A stretch of 45,592 nt of DNA from Oscillospiraceae bacterium (GCA_902788995.1 CADAMO010000004.1:1-45592), one strand, 5' to 3'. Positions 21,400-30,238 are shown, counted from the first letter of the stretch. Translations and numbers: made by a program. The notes: generated by a model not told the origin, from the sequence alone.

Positions 21400-22914
21400 A
21401 TGGCGCGGCAAAAACAATATCTGGCGATCGACCTGAAGTCGTTTTACGCCTCCGTGGAATGCGTCGAGCGGGGGCTGGACCCGCTGGACGCCCTGCTGGT
21501 GGTCGCCGATGAAAGCCGCACGGATAAAACCATCTGTCTGGCGGTGTCTCCGGCGCTGAAGGCCGTCGGCCTGCCCGGCCGCCCCCGCCTGTTTGAGGCG
21601 AAGCAAAAGCTGGCGCTGGCCAACCGCGAGCGGCGCAAAAAGGCCCCCGGGGGCCAATTCCGTTGCCCGTCGGTCTCCGCCGCCTCCCTGTCGGCGGACC
21701 CCTCGCTGGAGGCGGCCATGGTGGTGGCCATCCCCCGTATGGAATACTACATGCACTACAGCCGCCGCATCGTGGAGATCTACCTGCGGCACGTCTCTAT
21801 GGAAGACGTTCTGGTCTATTCCATCGACGAGGTGTTCATCGACGCCACGCCCTATCTGGAGGCCAGCGGCATGAACGCCCACGCCTTTGCCATGACGCTG
21901 ATCCGGCAGGTGCTGAAGGAGACGGGCATCACCGCCACGGCGGGGATCGGCACCAACCTGTACCTGGCCAAGATCGCCATGGATATCGTGGCGAAGAAGA
22001 TGCCGGCGGACAGGGACGGGGTGCGCATTGCGGAGCTGGACGAGAAAAGCTACCGGGAAAAGCTCTGGTGCCATACGCCCCTGACGGATTTCTGGCGGGT
22101 GGGCCACGGCATCGCCCGGCGGCTGGAAGATAACGGCATGAACACCATGGGGGACGTGGCCCGCTGTTCCGTACAGAACGCGGAAAAGCTTTACAAGCTA
22201 TTCGGCGTCAACGCGGAGCTGCTGATCGACCACGCCTGGGGCTGGGAGCCGACGGAGATCGCCGACTGCAAGGCCTACACGCCGGATTCCAGGAGCCTGA
22301 GCGCCGGGCAGGTGCTGGCCCGTCCCTATACCTTTGAAGAGGGGCGCATCGTGGTGCAGGAGATGGCGGACGGTCTTGCCATGGACCTGGTGCGCAAGGG
22401 GCTGACCACCGATCAGGTGGTGCTGGACGTGGCCTATGACGCCGCCAATTTGCGAGACCCGAAGGCCATGGCCGCCTATCAGGGAGCGGTCAAGCCGGAC
22501 TATTACGGGCGGCAGGCGCCCCAGCGGGTACACGGTTCCCACAACCTCGGCCGGCACGTCTCCTCCTCCGGCAGGATCATGGAGGCGGTCTGCGAGATCT
22601 ACGACCGGCTGGTGGACAGGAACCTGACCGTCCGGCGGTTCAACGTGGCGGTCTGCCGCCTGCTGACCGTGCAGGAGGCAAAAGAGAAGGAAGAAAACGC
22701 CGTGGAGCAGCTGAGCCTGTTCCGGGATTACGCCGCCGAGGAAAGGGCGAAGCAGGCGGAGGACGCGGCGCTGGAAAAGGAACGGAAGATGCAGGAGGCG
22801 CTGCTGCACATCCGGGACCGCTACGGCAAGAACTCCGTAGTCAAGGGGCTGAATTTGCAGGACGGCGCCACCGCCATTGAGCGGAACGGTCAGGTGGGCG
22901 GACACCGGAAATAG
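21400..22914 (+). CDS. Y-family DNA polymerase (UmuC/UvrX type)
   Basis: A 504-residue translesion polymerase. Palm residues: YLAIDLKSFYASVECVERGLDPL (first Asp), and SIDEVFIDATPYL (catalytic DE) near residue 143. ETGITATAGIGTNLYLAKIAMDIVAKK is the thumb/fingers segment with the helix-hairpin-helix region TDFWRVGHGIARRLEDNGMNTMGDVAR after it. The little-finger domain covers about 270-420. Length and sequence fit the Bacillota UvrX/YqjW group rather than DinB. The C terminus has an LSLF-type motif, VEQLSLFRDY, the expected sliding-clamp peptide. ATG at 21400 is preceded by AAAGGACG at a long spacing. Two genes later comes YolD, the usual partner of this polymerase group. Confidence 0.93.
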   Translation: MARQKQYLAIDLKSFYASVECVERGLDPLDALLVVADESRTDKTICLAVSPALKAVGLPGRPRLFEAKQKLALANRERRKKAPGGQFRCPSVSAASLSADPSLEAAMVVAIPRMEYYMHYSRRIVEIYLRHVSMEDVLVYSIDEVFIDATPYLEASGMNAHAFAMTLIRQVLKETGITATAGIGTNLYLAKIAMDIVAKKMPADRDGVRIAELDEKSYREKLWCHTPLTDFWRVGHGIARRLEDNGMNTMGDVARCSVQNAEKLYKLFGVNAELLIDHAWGWEPTEIADCKAYTPDSRSLSAGQVLARPYTFEEGRIVVQEMADGLAMDLVRKGLTTDQVVLDVAYDAANLRDPKAMAAYQGAVKPDYYGRQAPQRVHGSHNLGRHVSSSGRIMEAVCEIYDRLVDRNLTVRRFNVAVCRLLTVQEAKEKEENAVEQLSLFRDYAAEERAKQAEDAALEKERKMQEALLHIRDRYGKNSVVKGLNLQDGATAIERNGQVGGHRK

Positions 22915-22971
22915 CCTTCCTTCCCGAAAAGGCGATCGCCTTTTCCATCACATAAACGAACGGAGACGCAC

Positions 22972-23808
22972 ATGGTAAAAGATCTGCTGGAAAAGAAAGA
23001 AAAAAAGGTCGAGTACGTGGAGCTGATCTACGACCTGATCTTCGTGTATGTCATCGGGCGCAACAATCTGCTGCTGCATCACTTCGCGGACGGCTTTGTT
23101 TCGACGCCCGCGTTTCTGGCCTACGCGCTGTCCACGCTGGCGGTGATCCAGATCTGGAACTACACCACCTATTACATCAACGTCTACGGCAGACACAGCG
23201 TAAGGGAACACGTATTTCTTTTTATCAACATGTTTCTGCTGTATTTCATCGGGGACGGCACCCGGAACGACTGGCAGCGGTTTCACACCCAGTACCACGC
23301 GGCGTGGGCGCTGATCCTCGTCAATATCGGCGTGCAGTACCTGATCGAGCTGCGCCATCACAAGGCGGACCCGCAGCGGAAAAAGCAGATCGTCCGGATG
23401 GCCTTGATCCTGCTGACGGAGGCGGCGATCGCGGCGCTGGATATCCCCTTTTACAGGGTCACGGGGACCACGTGGCTGTCGCTGGCCGCCATCGTCTTCG
23501 GCATGACCGCCGTGCTGGCCTGCGGGCAGCGCAGCAGCGCCGGGGCGGTGGAATTCTCCCACCTTTCCGAACGGGCCATGCTGTACGTGGTGTTCACCTT
23601 CGGGGAGATGATCATCGGCGTCGCTTCCTATTTCGAGGGCGATTTTTCACTGCGCAGCGCCTATTTCGCGCTGATGGCGCTGCTGCGGGAGAACATGGCG
23701 GCCAACATCGCCGTCACGGCGGTCTTCGTCTTCACGGTGTTCCTGCTGCTGTACCGTTACGGAAAGAAAATCGAACAGGCAGCCGGCGGACCGGAACAAC
23801 GGGAGTGA
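22972..23808 (+). CDS. LtrA-like multipass membrane protein
   Basis: A 278-residue protein with about seven hydrophobic segments. VEYVELIYDLIFVYVIGRNNLLL at the N terminus and HLSERAMLYVVFTFGEMIIGVASYF in the second half match the low-temperature-requirement A (LtrA) family. Family members are usually longer (about 350-400 residues), so this is a short form. The function of LtrA proteins is not established. ATG at 22972 follows GAACGGAGACGCAC. It ends 3 bases before the YolD gene, so the two are translationally close; both lie in the polymerase transcript. Placement of a membrane gene between the polymerase and YolD is unexpected. Confidence 0.82.
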   Translation: MVKDLLEKKEKKVEYVELIYDLIFVYVIGRNNLLLHHFADGFVSTPAFLAYALSTLAVIQIWNYTTYYINVYGRHSVREHVFLFINMFLLYFIGDGTRNDWQRFHTQYHAAWALILVNIGVQYLIELRHHKADPQRKKQIVRMALILLTEAAIAALDIPFYRVTGTTWLSLAAIVFGMTAVLACGQRSSAGAVEFSHLSERAMLYVVFTFGEMIIGVASYFEGDFSLRSAYFALMALLRENMAANIAVTAVFVFTVFLLLYRYGKKIEQAAGGPEQRE

Positions 23809-23811
23809 AAG

Positions 23812-24246
23812 ATGAAACCACAAGACGTATCCGACGCAAGACAACGCTACGGCGATATCATCGACCGGGAGCACTACGTGGACCCGAACCACCCGCCTAT
23901 GGCGAGGCTGAACCGGGCGGCGCAGTTTTCCCCCTTCGCGGCGCTGACCGGGTATGAGGACCTGATCGACGAGGCGGCGCGGGAGACCGACGCCTGGGCG
24001 GAGCCGGACGACAGCGCGAAGGAGGAGATCGACCGGCGGCTGAACGCCGTTCTGTCGGCGAAGTCCCCAGTTCCGGTGACGGTCACCTGGTTCGTCCCGG
24101 ACGGAAGAAAGAGCGGCGGCGCGTACCTCACCGCCACGGGAACCGTCCGGAAATACAGCGGGACGGACCGGACGATCACCCTCGATTCCGGCGCGGCGAT
24201 CCCGCTGGAGGCGGTGACGGACCTGCAGGCGGACGGAACAGAATAA
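23812..24246 (+). CDS. YolD-like protein
   Basis: A 144-residue protein of the YolD-like family: DIIDREHYVDPNHPPMARLNRAAQFSPFAAL followed by TGYEDLIDEAARET, and later VTVTWFVPDGRKSGGAYLTATG and ITLDSGAAIPLEAVTDL. RAAQFSPFAALTGY is the hallmark of the family. YolD-like genes sit beside Y-family polymerases in many Bacillota (for example yqjX with yqjW in Bacillus subtilis), and a role with the polymerase in damage tolerance has been proposed. GGGAGTGAAAG precedes the ATG. It ends the polymerase operon. Confidence 0.9.
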   Translation: MKPQDVSDARQRYGDIIDREHYVDPNHPPMARLNRAAQFSPFAALTGYEDLIDEAARETDAWAEPDDSAKEEIDRRLNAVLSAKSPVPVTVTWFVPDGRKSGGAYLTATGTVRKYSGTDRTITLDSGAAIPLEAVTDLQADGTE

Positions 24247-24265
24247 ACGGAGAGGCAATAACGCC

Positions 24266-24289
24266 GGGCAAATTGGCGGGCAAATTGGC
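24266..24289 (+). promoter_or_regulatory. Tandem 12-base direct repeat upstream of the glycosidase promoter
   Basis: GGGCAAATTGGC occurs twice head to tail (24266-24277 and 24278-24289), ending 2 bases before the -35 of the next promoter. It is a possible binding site for a regulator in two turns or for a pair of subunits. Confidence 0.5.
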
Positions 24290-24291
24290 GG

Positions 24292-24320
24292 TTGCCTTTT
24301 GCCCCGCGATATGATATGAT
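24292..24320 (+). promoter_or_regulatory. Promoter of the glycosidase operon
   Basis: TTGCCT (24292-24297) and TATGAT (24315-24320), 17-base spacing. The -10 is the second half of an overlapping TATGATATGAT. Confidence 0.6.
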
Positions 24321-24385
24321 TTTTTCAGAATAAACCGCGCCTCGGAGGGGCTCCGGCGGCGACGGTCCGTCAGGGAGGAAGAAAA

Positions 24386-26047
24386 ATGGGTATCAAACGT
24401 TTTTTTGCCGCGCTGCTGGCGTTTTTCACCGGCATCTGGGGCAACTTTTACGCCTTTTTCAACAACTTCGTGAACGACTACACCTTCACGGTGGAGACCG
24501 TGCAGCTGGGCGAGGCGCTGCCCAACGTCAAAAGCAACATCAACCGCTTCGGGGGACGGTTCCCGGAAAACCCCATCATCAACGAGGAATACAACCCCTA
24601 TGAATTCGTCGACTATATCCAGCTGATGGAGTGCAGCGGCGGCAACGCGGACCGGGATCTGTTCGCGGACCCGGACGATTTTTCCGTCACCGACGACTAT
24701 GACGTCTCCCCGCTGATCGCCTCCTGCCGGGGCATCCTGAAGACCGGCTGCAGGCCGCTGCTCAAGCTCGGCAACGTGCCCGCCAAGCTGTCAAGGAACG
24801 CCATCGCCGCCGCCGGCGCGGATCTGGGCGGTTTCAGCGTCAACGTCTTCCCGCCGGACGATTACAACGAATATTACCGGTATATCAAAGCCATCGCGAC
24901 AGCCCTGGTGGAAGAGTTCGGGCTGGAAGAGGTGCGGGCGTGGCACTTCGGCGTGATGACCGAATATGAAAACGCGGACTGGTTCTTTGCCCCCGGCAAG
25001 GACCCCCGGGAGACGGAGCGGGCCTTCTGCAAGCTGTACGACTATACCGTGCAGGCGCTGATCGACGTGCTGGGCGAGGACGTTTTCGTGGGCGCCCACT
25101 CCATGACCTGCTCGGAGGGACTGTGGGACGAGGCGGAATTCATCCGCCACTGCGGCGTCGGCACCAACTACGCCACCGGCAAAAAGGGAACGCGGATCTG
25201 CTATCTCGCCGCCTCCTATTACGAAGTCAAGCCCGGCGACCGTGGCGGCAACAAGACCATCACCCAGATCATGGCGGAGCTGCGGGGCGCGGCGGAATCC
25301 GTCGGCCTCAACGACCTGATCTACGGCGTGGACGAGGGACGCATCCTCATGGGCAACGCCGCAGGACGGGACAGCGACGCCCTCCCCTCCCGCACTGTGG
25401 GCGACACCTATCAGGCCGCCTTTGACGCGCGGCTCATCAAGGAGATGTTCGATACCGGCATGAACTATTTTTCCAGTTGGGATTACTGCTCCTTCGGCGA
25501 GAACCACGGCAACCCCCTGATCACCTATCACGTCGCCCGTCACGCGGCGGATTTTGAAGGCGCAAGGCGGGCTTCCGTGCAGAAGGAGCGGGGCGCGGGC
25601 ATCTATCAGGCCGAGGTGGAAACCGTCGCCGCCTTTGACGAAGCGACAAACACCCTGCGCGTCATGGCCTATAACTTCCGGAATAAAGTGAACTACAAGG
25701 CAAAGGCGGAGCTGACCTTCAACGTGAACGCGCCGCAGTTCAGCGACGGCGAGGCGAAGGTCGTCATGTATATGATCGACGACGACTGCAACTGGTTCGA
25801 CGAGTGGCGCAAAGACCGGGTAACGCTTGGCATCACCGACGACAAATTCAGCTGGTCGCCGGACGACGGCTGCCCATCCTTCGCGGATGGGGAAACGCTG
25901 CAGACCTTCCGCAGCCTGACCGATAAATACGCCGGATACTGCCGTCTTGAGCCGGTGGAGACCACCGTGCAGGTGAAGAACGGCGCGTTCACCCTGAACG
26001 CGGCGCTGGACCCCTTCGCCGTGGTGTTCTTCGAGGTCAGCCAATAA
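24386..26047 (+). CDS. Predicted glycoside hydrolase (GH39-like clan A barrel)
   Basis: A 553-residue protein. The N terminus is an amphipathic or signal-like stretch, IKRFFAALLAFFTGIWGNFYAFFNNFV. A TIM barrel follows: RPLLKLGNVPAKLS, then YYRYIKAIATALVEEFGLEEV, then RAWHFGVMTEYENADWF, where the Glu pair occupies the acid/base place of clan A enzymes, and NDLIYGVDEGRILMG with a candidate nucleophile Glu. A beta domain with AFTLNAALDPFAVVFFEVSQ ends the protein, as in GH39. Assignment to a family rests on general pattern, not on a strict signature, and the substrate is unknown. AGGGAGGAAGAAAA precedes the ATG at 24386. It is first in a plus-strand run with a GH101-like protein and a phosphatase. 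Confidence 0.65.
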   Translation: MGIKRFFAALLAFFTGIWGNFYAFFNNFVNDYTFTVETVQLGEALPNVKSNINRFGGRFPENPIINEEYNPYEFVDYIQLMECSGGNADRDLFADPDDFSVTDDYDVSPLIASCRGILKTGCRPLLKLGNVPAKLSRNAIAAAGADLGGFSVNVFPPDDYNEYYRYIKAIATALVEEFGLEEVRAWHFGVMTEYENADWFFAPGKDPRETERAFCKLYDYTVQALIDVLGEDVFVGAHSMTCSEGLWDEAEFIRHCGVGTNYATGKKGTRICYLAASYYEVKPGDRGGNKTITQIMAELRGAAESVGLNDLIYGVDEGRILMGNAAGRDSDALPSRTVGDTYQAAFDARLIKEMFDTGMNYFSSWDYCSFGENHGNPLITYHVARHAADFEGARRASVQKERGAGIYQAEVETVAAFDEATNTLRVMAYNFRNKVNYKAKAELTFNVNAPQFSDGEAKVVMYMIDDDCNWFDEWRKDRVTLGITDDKFSWSPDDGCPSFADGETLQTFRSLTDKYAGYCRLEPVETTVQVKNGAFTLNAALDPFAVVFFEVSQ

Positions 26048-26084
26048 CGGCGCGGCAGCGGATTATTCACAGAAAGGAGAACCA

Positions 26085-27494
26085 ATGAACGCTTCACGCA
26101 AACCGCATTGGAACTATGATTACAGCAAAATTCTCTGGATGAAGATGTATCTGGCGGACCCGGATTTTCCAAACAACCGTTCAAACGTGTATATCAGCTT
26201 TGAACAGGCGCTGGAGATCATCAAGGCCGTGGATCACCTGACCCAGGGGACGCAGAAGATCGTCTATCTGGTGGGCTGGCAGGGGCTCGGCCACGACGAC
26301 TGCTACCCGGAGATGGACGTGGTCAACGAGGCGCTCAAACGCCCGCAGGACAAAACCGCCCGCGACAGCCTTTACTGGCTGTTTGAAGAGGCAAAGCGGT
26401 ACCACACCGTGGTCAGCTTCCACGTCAACGTGTCCGACGCCTACACCGCCACGCCCTGCTTCCCGCAGTTGGCGGCGGCGAACGCCGTTGTCAACAACCG
26501 GGAGGGCGAGCCCACGCCCATCGAGATCTTCAACGGCCGGGACGGCTACAAGACCTCCTACAAGCAGTTCTGGGAGAGCGGCCTGTTCCGGCAGGTGTGG
26601 GACCGGTTCTGCGAGGTCACGCCCGTGCGGGGGGCCGGCACCGTGCATCTCGACAACTTCTGCATCGCCGAAAACCTGAACCCCAGAACGGGAGTGGAGG
26701 AGCAGGACGAGGCGCGGAACAAGATGCTGGACTATATCGCCTCTCTCGGGATCGACGTGACCAGCGAATATACCTACCGGGAGGCGCCGCTGCGCAACGA
26801 ATCCCTCACCCACCCCATCCGCAAGCTCTATCAGACGCTGGGGGAGGATATGACGGAGGTGCCGTGGGAGACCGTGCCCATCCGCACGCTGGGTCGCATC
26901 CCCGCCACCTGGTGGACCAGCTGCGTGAGCATGAAAGAGTGCATGGAGATCCCGCCCGCCCTTTACAGCGGCCACCTGAACGACCCGGCGCAGATGAAGG
27001 TGTTTTACGGCGCCATGCACGGGGAGGATATCTGGCGGAAGTACGGCCCACGGGCCGAAGACTGGGCCCCCGCCTTTCTGCGGGAGTTCTGCACCTATCA
27101 CCTGCCCTACGTGTACCTGAACCGGTACCGGCGGCTGCGCTATGAGGAGGCCCCCTCGGCGAAGGCGGAGAACCGCTACACCGTGTATTTTGCCGACGGC
27201 GTGGTCAGCCGGGCGGCGGACTTATCCATCCGCAAAAACGGCGCGATCCTGAAACAGGGCGGCGACGCGCTGCTGCCGCTGGATGAGCGCAACGAAGTTT
27301 TCATTGCCTATTCCGACGAAGGAAAATCCGGCGAATGGGACATCCCCGACGCGGCCTTTGAGACGGCCGACGTGTATGAGATCACGGCGGAAGGCAACGT
27401 CCCCTGCGGCGAAGCGGCCGTCCGGGACGGAAAAATCGCCCTGACCGTGAAGCCGGGGCAGGCGCTGGCCGTCGTCGCCCGCCCGGCGCGCTGA
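26085..27494 (+). CDS. Endo-alpha-N-acetylgalactosaminidase-like protein (GH101-related)
   Basis: A 469-residue protein. The part TQGTQKIVYLVGWQGLGHDD, then CYPEMDVVNEALKRP, then EEAKRYHTVVSFHVNVSDAY is like the barrel of GH101 enzymes that release the core O-glycan disaccharide from mucin; GAGTVHLDNFCIAENL offers an Asp at the nucleophile place. A C-terminal beta domain (YTVYFADGVVSRAADLSIRK) follows. It lacks the very large flanking domains and signal of the known extracellular enzymes, so it is only related. AAAGGAGA lies 7 bases before the ATG at 26085. It is 37 bases after the GH39-like gene and 51 bases before the phosphatase gene. Confidence 0.65.
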   Translation: MNASRKPHWNYDYSKILWMKMYLADPDFPNNRSNVYISFEQALEIIKAVDHLTQGTQKIVYLVGWQGLGHDDCYPEMDVVNEALKRPQDKTARDSLYWLFEEAKRYHTVVSFHVNVSDAYTATPCFPQLAAANAVVNNREGEPTPIEIFNGRDGYKTSYKQFWESGLFRQVWDRFCEVTPVRGAGTVHLDNFCIAENLNPRTGVEEQDEARNKMLDYIASLGIDVTSEYTYREAPLRNESLTHPIRKLYQTLGEDMTEVPWETVPIRTLGRIPATWWTSCVSMKECMEIPPALYSGHLNDPAQMKVFYGAMHGEDIWRKYGPRAEDWAPAFLREFCTYHLPYVYLNRYRRLRYEEAPSAKAENRYTVYFADGVVSRAADLSIRKNGAILKQGGDALLPLDERNEVFIAYSDEGKSGEWDIPDAAFETADVYEITAEGNVPCGEAAVRDGKIALTVKPGQALAVVARPAR

Positions 27495-27545
27495 CGTAAC
27501 GGCGCGCAAAACAAAGCAAAACCACTATCGCAAGGAGACCGTCTA

Positions 27546-28952
27546 ATGAACAACAAACGGACAAAAGTATTACTGATGATCGTGTCGCTGCTGCTGGTCG
27601 GCGCCCTGACCGCGCAGGTCATATACTGGGTTGGCCCGAAGAAGACCGCAGTACCGGCGGCAGAGACCGAGACGACCGCCGCGGACACGACGGCTGAAAC
27701 AGACAAACCGGCAGCCGGGGCCGACGGGGCGGTCTGCAGCCTGTCCCATGATGGCTACACGCTGGATAAGGTGGTGGTGCTCAGCCGCCACAACATCCGT
27801 TCGCCCCTCAGCGGCAGCGGTTCCATGCTGGGGACCATCACGCCCCACGAGTGGTTTCAGTGGAGCTCCGGGGCCAGCGAGCTGTCCCTGCGCGGCGGCG
27901 CGCTGGAGACCCTGATGGGCCAGTACTTCCGCAAGTGGATGGAGTCGGAAGCGCTTTTCCCGGAAAACTACCATCCGGCGGAAGGGGAAGTGCGGGTGTA
28001 CGCCAACTCCAAGCAGCGCACCATCGCCACGGCGGAATACTTCACCGCGGGTCTGCTGCCCACGGCCAATCTGCCGGTGGAATATCACGTGGAATTTGAT
28101 ACCATGGACCCGGTGTTCACGCCCCAGCTCACCTTCGTCAGCCCGGCTTACTGCGCCGCCGCGGAGGCGCAGATCCGCCAGCGATTCGGCGACACGATCG
28201 CGGGGCTTGCGGACAATTATGCGCTGCTGGCCGACGTGATCGACCTGGAGGACTCGGAAGCCTGGAAGAACGGCGACGTGACGCCGCTGGTGACGGACGA
28301 CCTGACGCTGAAGCTGGAGCTGAATGCGGAACCGGGCATGAGCGGCTCCCTGAAAACCGCCTGCTCCGTCAGCGACGCGCTGGTGCTGCAATATTATGAA
28401 GAGGCGGACGCGGCCCGCGCCGCCTTCGGCCACACGCTGACCGAAGAGGACTGGAAGACCATCAGCGAGATCAAGGACGTGTACGGCGACGTACTGTTTA
28501 CTTCCCCGCTGATCGCCCCCAACGTGGCGCATCCGCTGCTGCAGGAGATCGCCGCCGAAATGAAGCAAGAGGGCAGGGTCTTCACCTTCCTGTGCGGACA
28601 CGATTCCAACGTGGGCAGCGTGCTGGCCTCCCTCGGCGTGACGGAATACGACCTGCCGGAGACGGTGGAAAAGACCCCCATCGGCTGCAAGCTGGTGTTC
28701 TCCCGCTGGCTGTCGCAGGACGGCGCCCCCTTCTGGTCGGTGGACCTGGTCTACCAGAGCACCGCGCAGCTGCGAAGCCTCTCCCTGCTGGACCTGGCCC
28801 ATCCCCCGGTGGTGTTCCCCATCGTGATCCCGGAGCTGGCCCGCACGGACGACGGCCTGTACGCCGAAGACGCCCTGACGGCCCGGTTCGCCGAAGCCAT
28901 CGCGGCGTATGATGCCATCGTCGGCGATTACGCCATGGACGCAGCCGCGTAA
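27546..28952 (+). CDS. Secreted or membrane-anchored histidine acid phosphatase
   Basis: A 468-residue protein. A signal or anchor (VLLMIVSLLLVGALTAQVIYWV) is followed by an Ala/Thr-rich linker of about 30 residues. The phosphatase domain has the catalytic VVLSRHNIRSPLSGSG (RHxxRxP) at about residue 80 and the proton-donor pair in FLCGHDSNVGSVLASLG (HD). The family hydrolyses phosphomonoesters such as phytate and glucose-1-phosphate outside the cytoplasm. CAAGGAGACC precedes the ATG at 27546. It is the third gene of the glycosidase run, which may link release of phosphate with sugar use, but no shared substrate is shown. Confidence 0.87.
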   Translation: MNNKRTKVLLMIVSLLLVGALTAQVIYWVGPKKTAVPAAETETTAADTTAETDKPAAGADGAVCSLSHDGYTLDKVVVLSRHNIRSPLSGSGSMLGTITPHEWFQWSSGASELSLRGGALETLMGQYFRKWMESEALFPENYHPAEGEVRVYANSKQRTIATAEYFTAGLLPTANLPVEYHVEFDTMDPVFTPQLTFVSPAYCAAAEAQIRQRFGDTIAGLADNYALLADVIDLEDSEAWKNGDVTPLVTDDLTLKLELNAEPGMSGSLKTACSVSDALVLQYYEEADAARAAFGHTLTEEDWKTISEIKDVYGDVLFTSPLIAPNVAHPLLQEIAAEMKQEGRVFTFLCGHDSNVGSVLASLGVTEYDLPETVEKTPIGCKLVFSRWLSQDGAPFWSVDLVYQSTAQLRSLSLLDLAHPPVVFPIVIPELARTDDGLYAEDALTARFAEAIAAYDAIVGDYAMDAAA

Positions 28953-28974
28953 GCGAAGGGAACGAAAAATGGCA

Positions 28975-29018
28975 GTTTGTCGGGCTGGCACTCGACGAGT
29001 CGGTTTGCCGTCTTGCGA
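28975..29018. repeat. Hairpin region after the phosphatase gene
   Basis: GTTTGTCG (28975-28982) opens the region as in the ends of other elements here; ACTCGACGAGT is palindromic; TTTGCCGTC-ttgc-GACGGCAAA (about 29003-29025) is a perfect 9-bp hairpin. It may be the left end of the heptamer element whose right end is at 29119-29176. No gene is evident in the 316-base gap 28953-29268. Confidence 0.5.
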
Positions 29019-29118
29019 CGGCAAATCATATTCTGCATCAAGCAAATAAAGGCTTTCTTCGGTACACGTTCCTTCTACCGGCATGTGTAATGATCTTTAC
29101 GGACCTGACGGTTTCGGG

Positions 29119-29176
29119 ACTTCCGACTTCCGACTGATGACTTCCGACTGGATGCGAAGCATCCCGACAAATCCCC
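29119..29176 (+). repeat. Heptamer array (ACTTCCG form) with end hairpin
   Basis: Four 7-base units (29119-29146: ACTTCCG, ACTTCCG, ACTGATG, ACTTCCG), then hairpin GGATGC-gaa-GCATCC (29150-29164) and CGACAAATCCCC. The order array, hairpin, CGACAAATCC equals the right end of the element at 7074-7238, although the array and hairpin arms have different sequences. Confidence 0.75.
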
Positions 29177-29189
29177 CTCTCTCAAACAG

Positions 29190-29226
29190 ACAAGGATCCC
29201 TGAACGTTTTGTTCAAGGATCCTTGT
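29190..29226. terminator. Hairpin between convergent phosphatase and GH16 genes
   Basis: ACAAGGATCC and TGAAC pair with GTTCA and GGATCCTTGT around a GTTTT loop, with one unpaired base on each side. It is only weakly followed by T residues (CTTATAT). Confidence 0.55.
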
Positions 29227-29268
29227 CTTATATGGGCAGCCCGCGCCGGCGGCGCGTTCCCGCTGCGG

Positions 29269-30120
29269 TCAGTTTTTATACTGATAGGCTCTCACGTAGT
29301 CGATGATGAAATCGGTGGGCATATCGTCTGTGGTCAGGATGCTGCCGCTCCAGCTTTCGCCGGGCACGGCGTCGGCGCCGCCCACCTCCACGGAGAGGAT
29401 CATATATTCCGGCACCTGCGAAGCGCCGCCGAAATTGCTGCGGCCGGTCTCGACGCCGTTCACGTAGAAAATATAGCCGTCCTCGTTCCACTCCAGGCCG
29501 TAGGTGTTGAACTCCTCATAGGGGTCGTTCAGCAGCAGATAGGGCTCGCAGACGTTGGTGCTGCGCAGGTCCTCGCCGTAGCCGTCGTAGTGGATGTTGG
29601 AGGATACCTTCCGGTTGTGCCTGGCGGTGTAAAAGGGCGCTTCAAAGATGTCGATCTCCGCGCCGTCGGTGCCGCCGTTGCCCACGTTCCCCATGCCGCC
29701 GCAAAGCATCCAGAAGGCGGCCCAGAGCCCGCTGCCCTTGGGCAGGATGCAGCGCACCTCAAAATAGCCGTATTGCTGCCTGTACCGGCCGTTGGTATGG
29801 AGAGCGCAGGTGTACCAGCCGGGCTTGCCGTTGCCGTTGTAGCCCTCGGGATAGTAGGCGGTGCGGATGTGCAGCTTGCCGTCCTCCACCGTCGCCATAT
29901 CCGTGTGCCAGTAGCTGCCGCGGCGGATCACGGCCTCCGTATTGTTGCAGTAATGGCCCTCCCATTTTGTTTCGTCAACGCTGTCGCCGTCGAACTCGTC
30001 GGACCAGACCAGCTCGAAATCCTTCGCGTGGGGAACGCGGGGGAAGCCGCCGGGGGATATCATCATCAGCAGGCTGAGGAAGGCGGCGAACAGCACCTTC
30101 ATGAACGGTACGAATTTCAT
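29269..30120 (-). CDS. Secreted GH16-family endo-glucanase
   Basis: A 283-residue protein. Signal peptide: MKFVPFMKVLFAAFLSLLMM region, about 30 residues. The jelly-roll domain starts FELVWSDEFDGDSVDETKWEG and contains the catalytic ExDxxE motif in DGAEIDIFEAPFY (two Glu about residue 180), plus YGYFEVRCILPKGSGLWAAFWML and the C-terminal TDFIIDYVRAYQY. The family cuts beta-1,3/1,4-glucans, laminarin, agar and related chains. ATG at 30120 follows AAGGAG; the longer frame from 30234 is not supported. It is a single gene facing the phosphatase gene. Confidence 0.93.
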   Translation of the reverse strand: MKFVPFMKVLFAAFLSLLMMISPGGFPRVPHAKDFELVWSDEFDGDSVDETKWEGHYCNNTEAVIRRGSYWHTDMATVEDGKLHIRTAYYPEGYNGNGKPGWYTCALHTNGRYRQQYGYFEVRCILPKGSGLWAAFWMLCGGMGNVGNGGTDGAEIDIFEAPFYTARHNRKVSSNIHYDGYGEDLRSTNVCEPYLLLNDPYEEFNTYGLEWNEDGYIFYVNGVETGRSNFGGASQVPEYMILSVEVGGADAVPGESWSGSILTTDDMPTDFIIDYVRAYQYKN

Positions 30121-30238
30121 CTTGTTTTTCTCCTTCTCTTTTCTTCCGACGTCAATTCCATGACCGGGATATCTGCGGAGCGCGCCGGAGGGAGCACCGG
30201 AGGGAACGCCGCCCGGATACGGCGGCGCGAACATACGG

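Noticed and set aside
21240..21400. LexA box at the Y-family polymerase promoter
   Set aside because: No GAAC-N4-GTTC type palindrome could be found between the promoter and the start codon.
27570..29084. 504-residue open frame on the minus strand
   Set aside because: Antisense shadow of the histidine phosphatase gene with no domain pattern.
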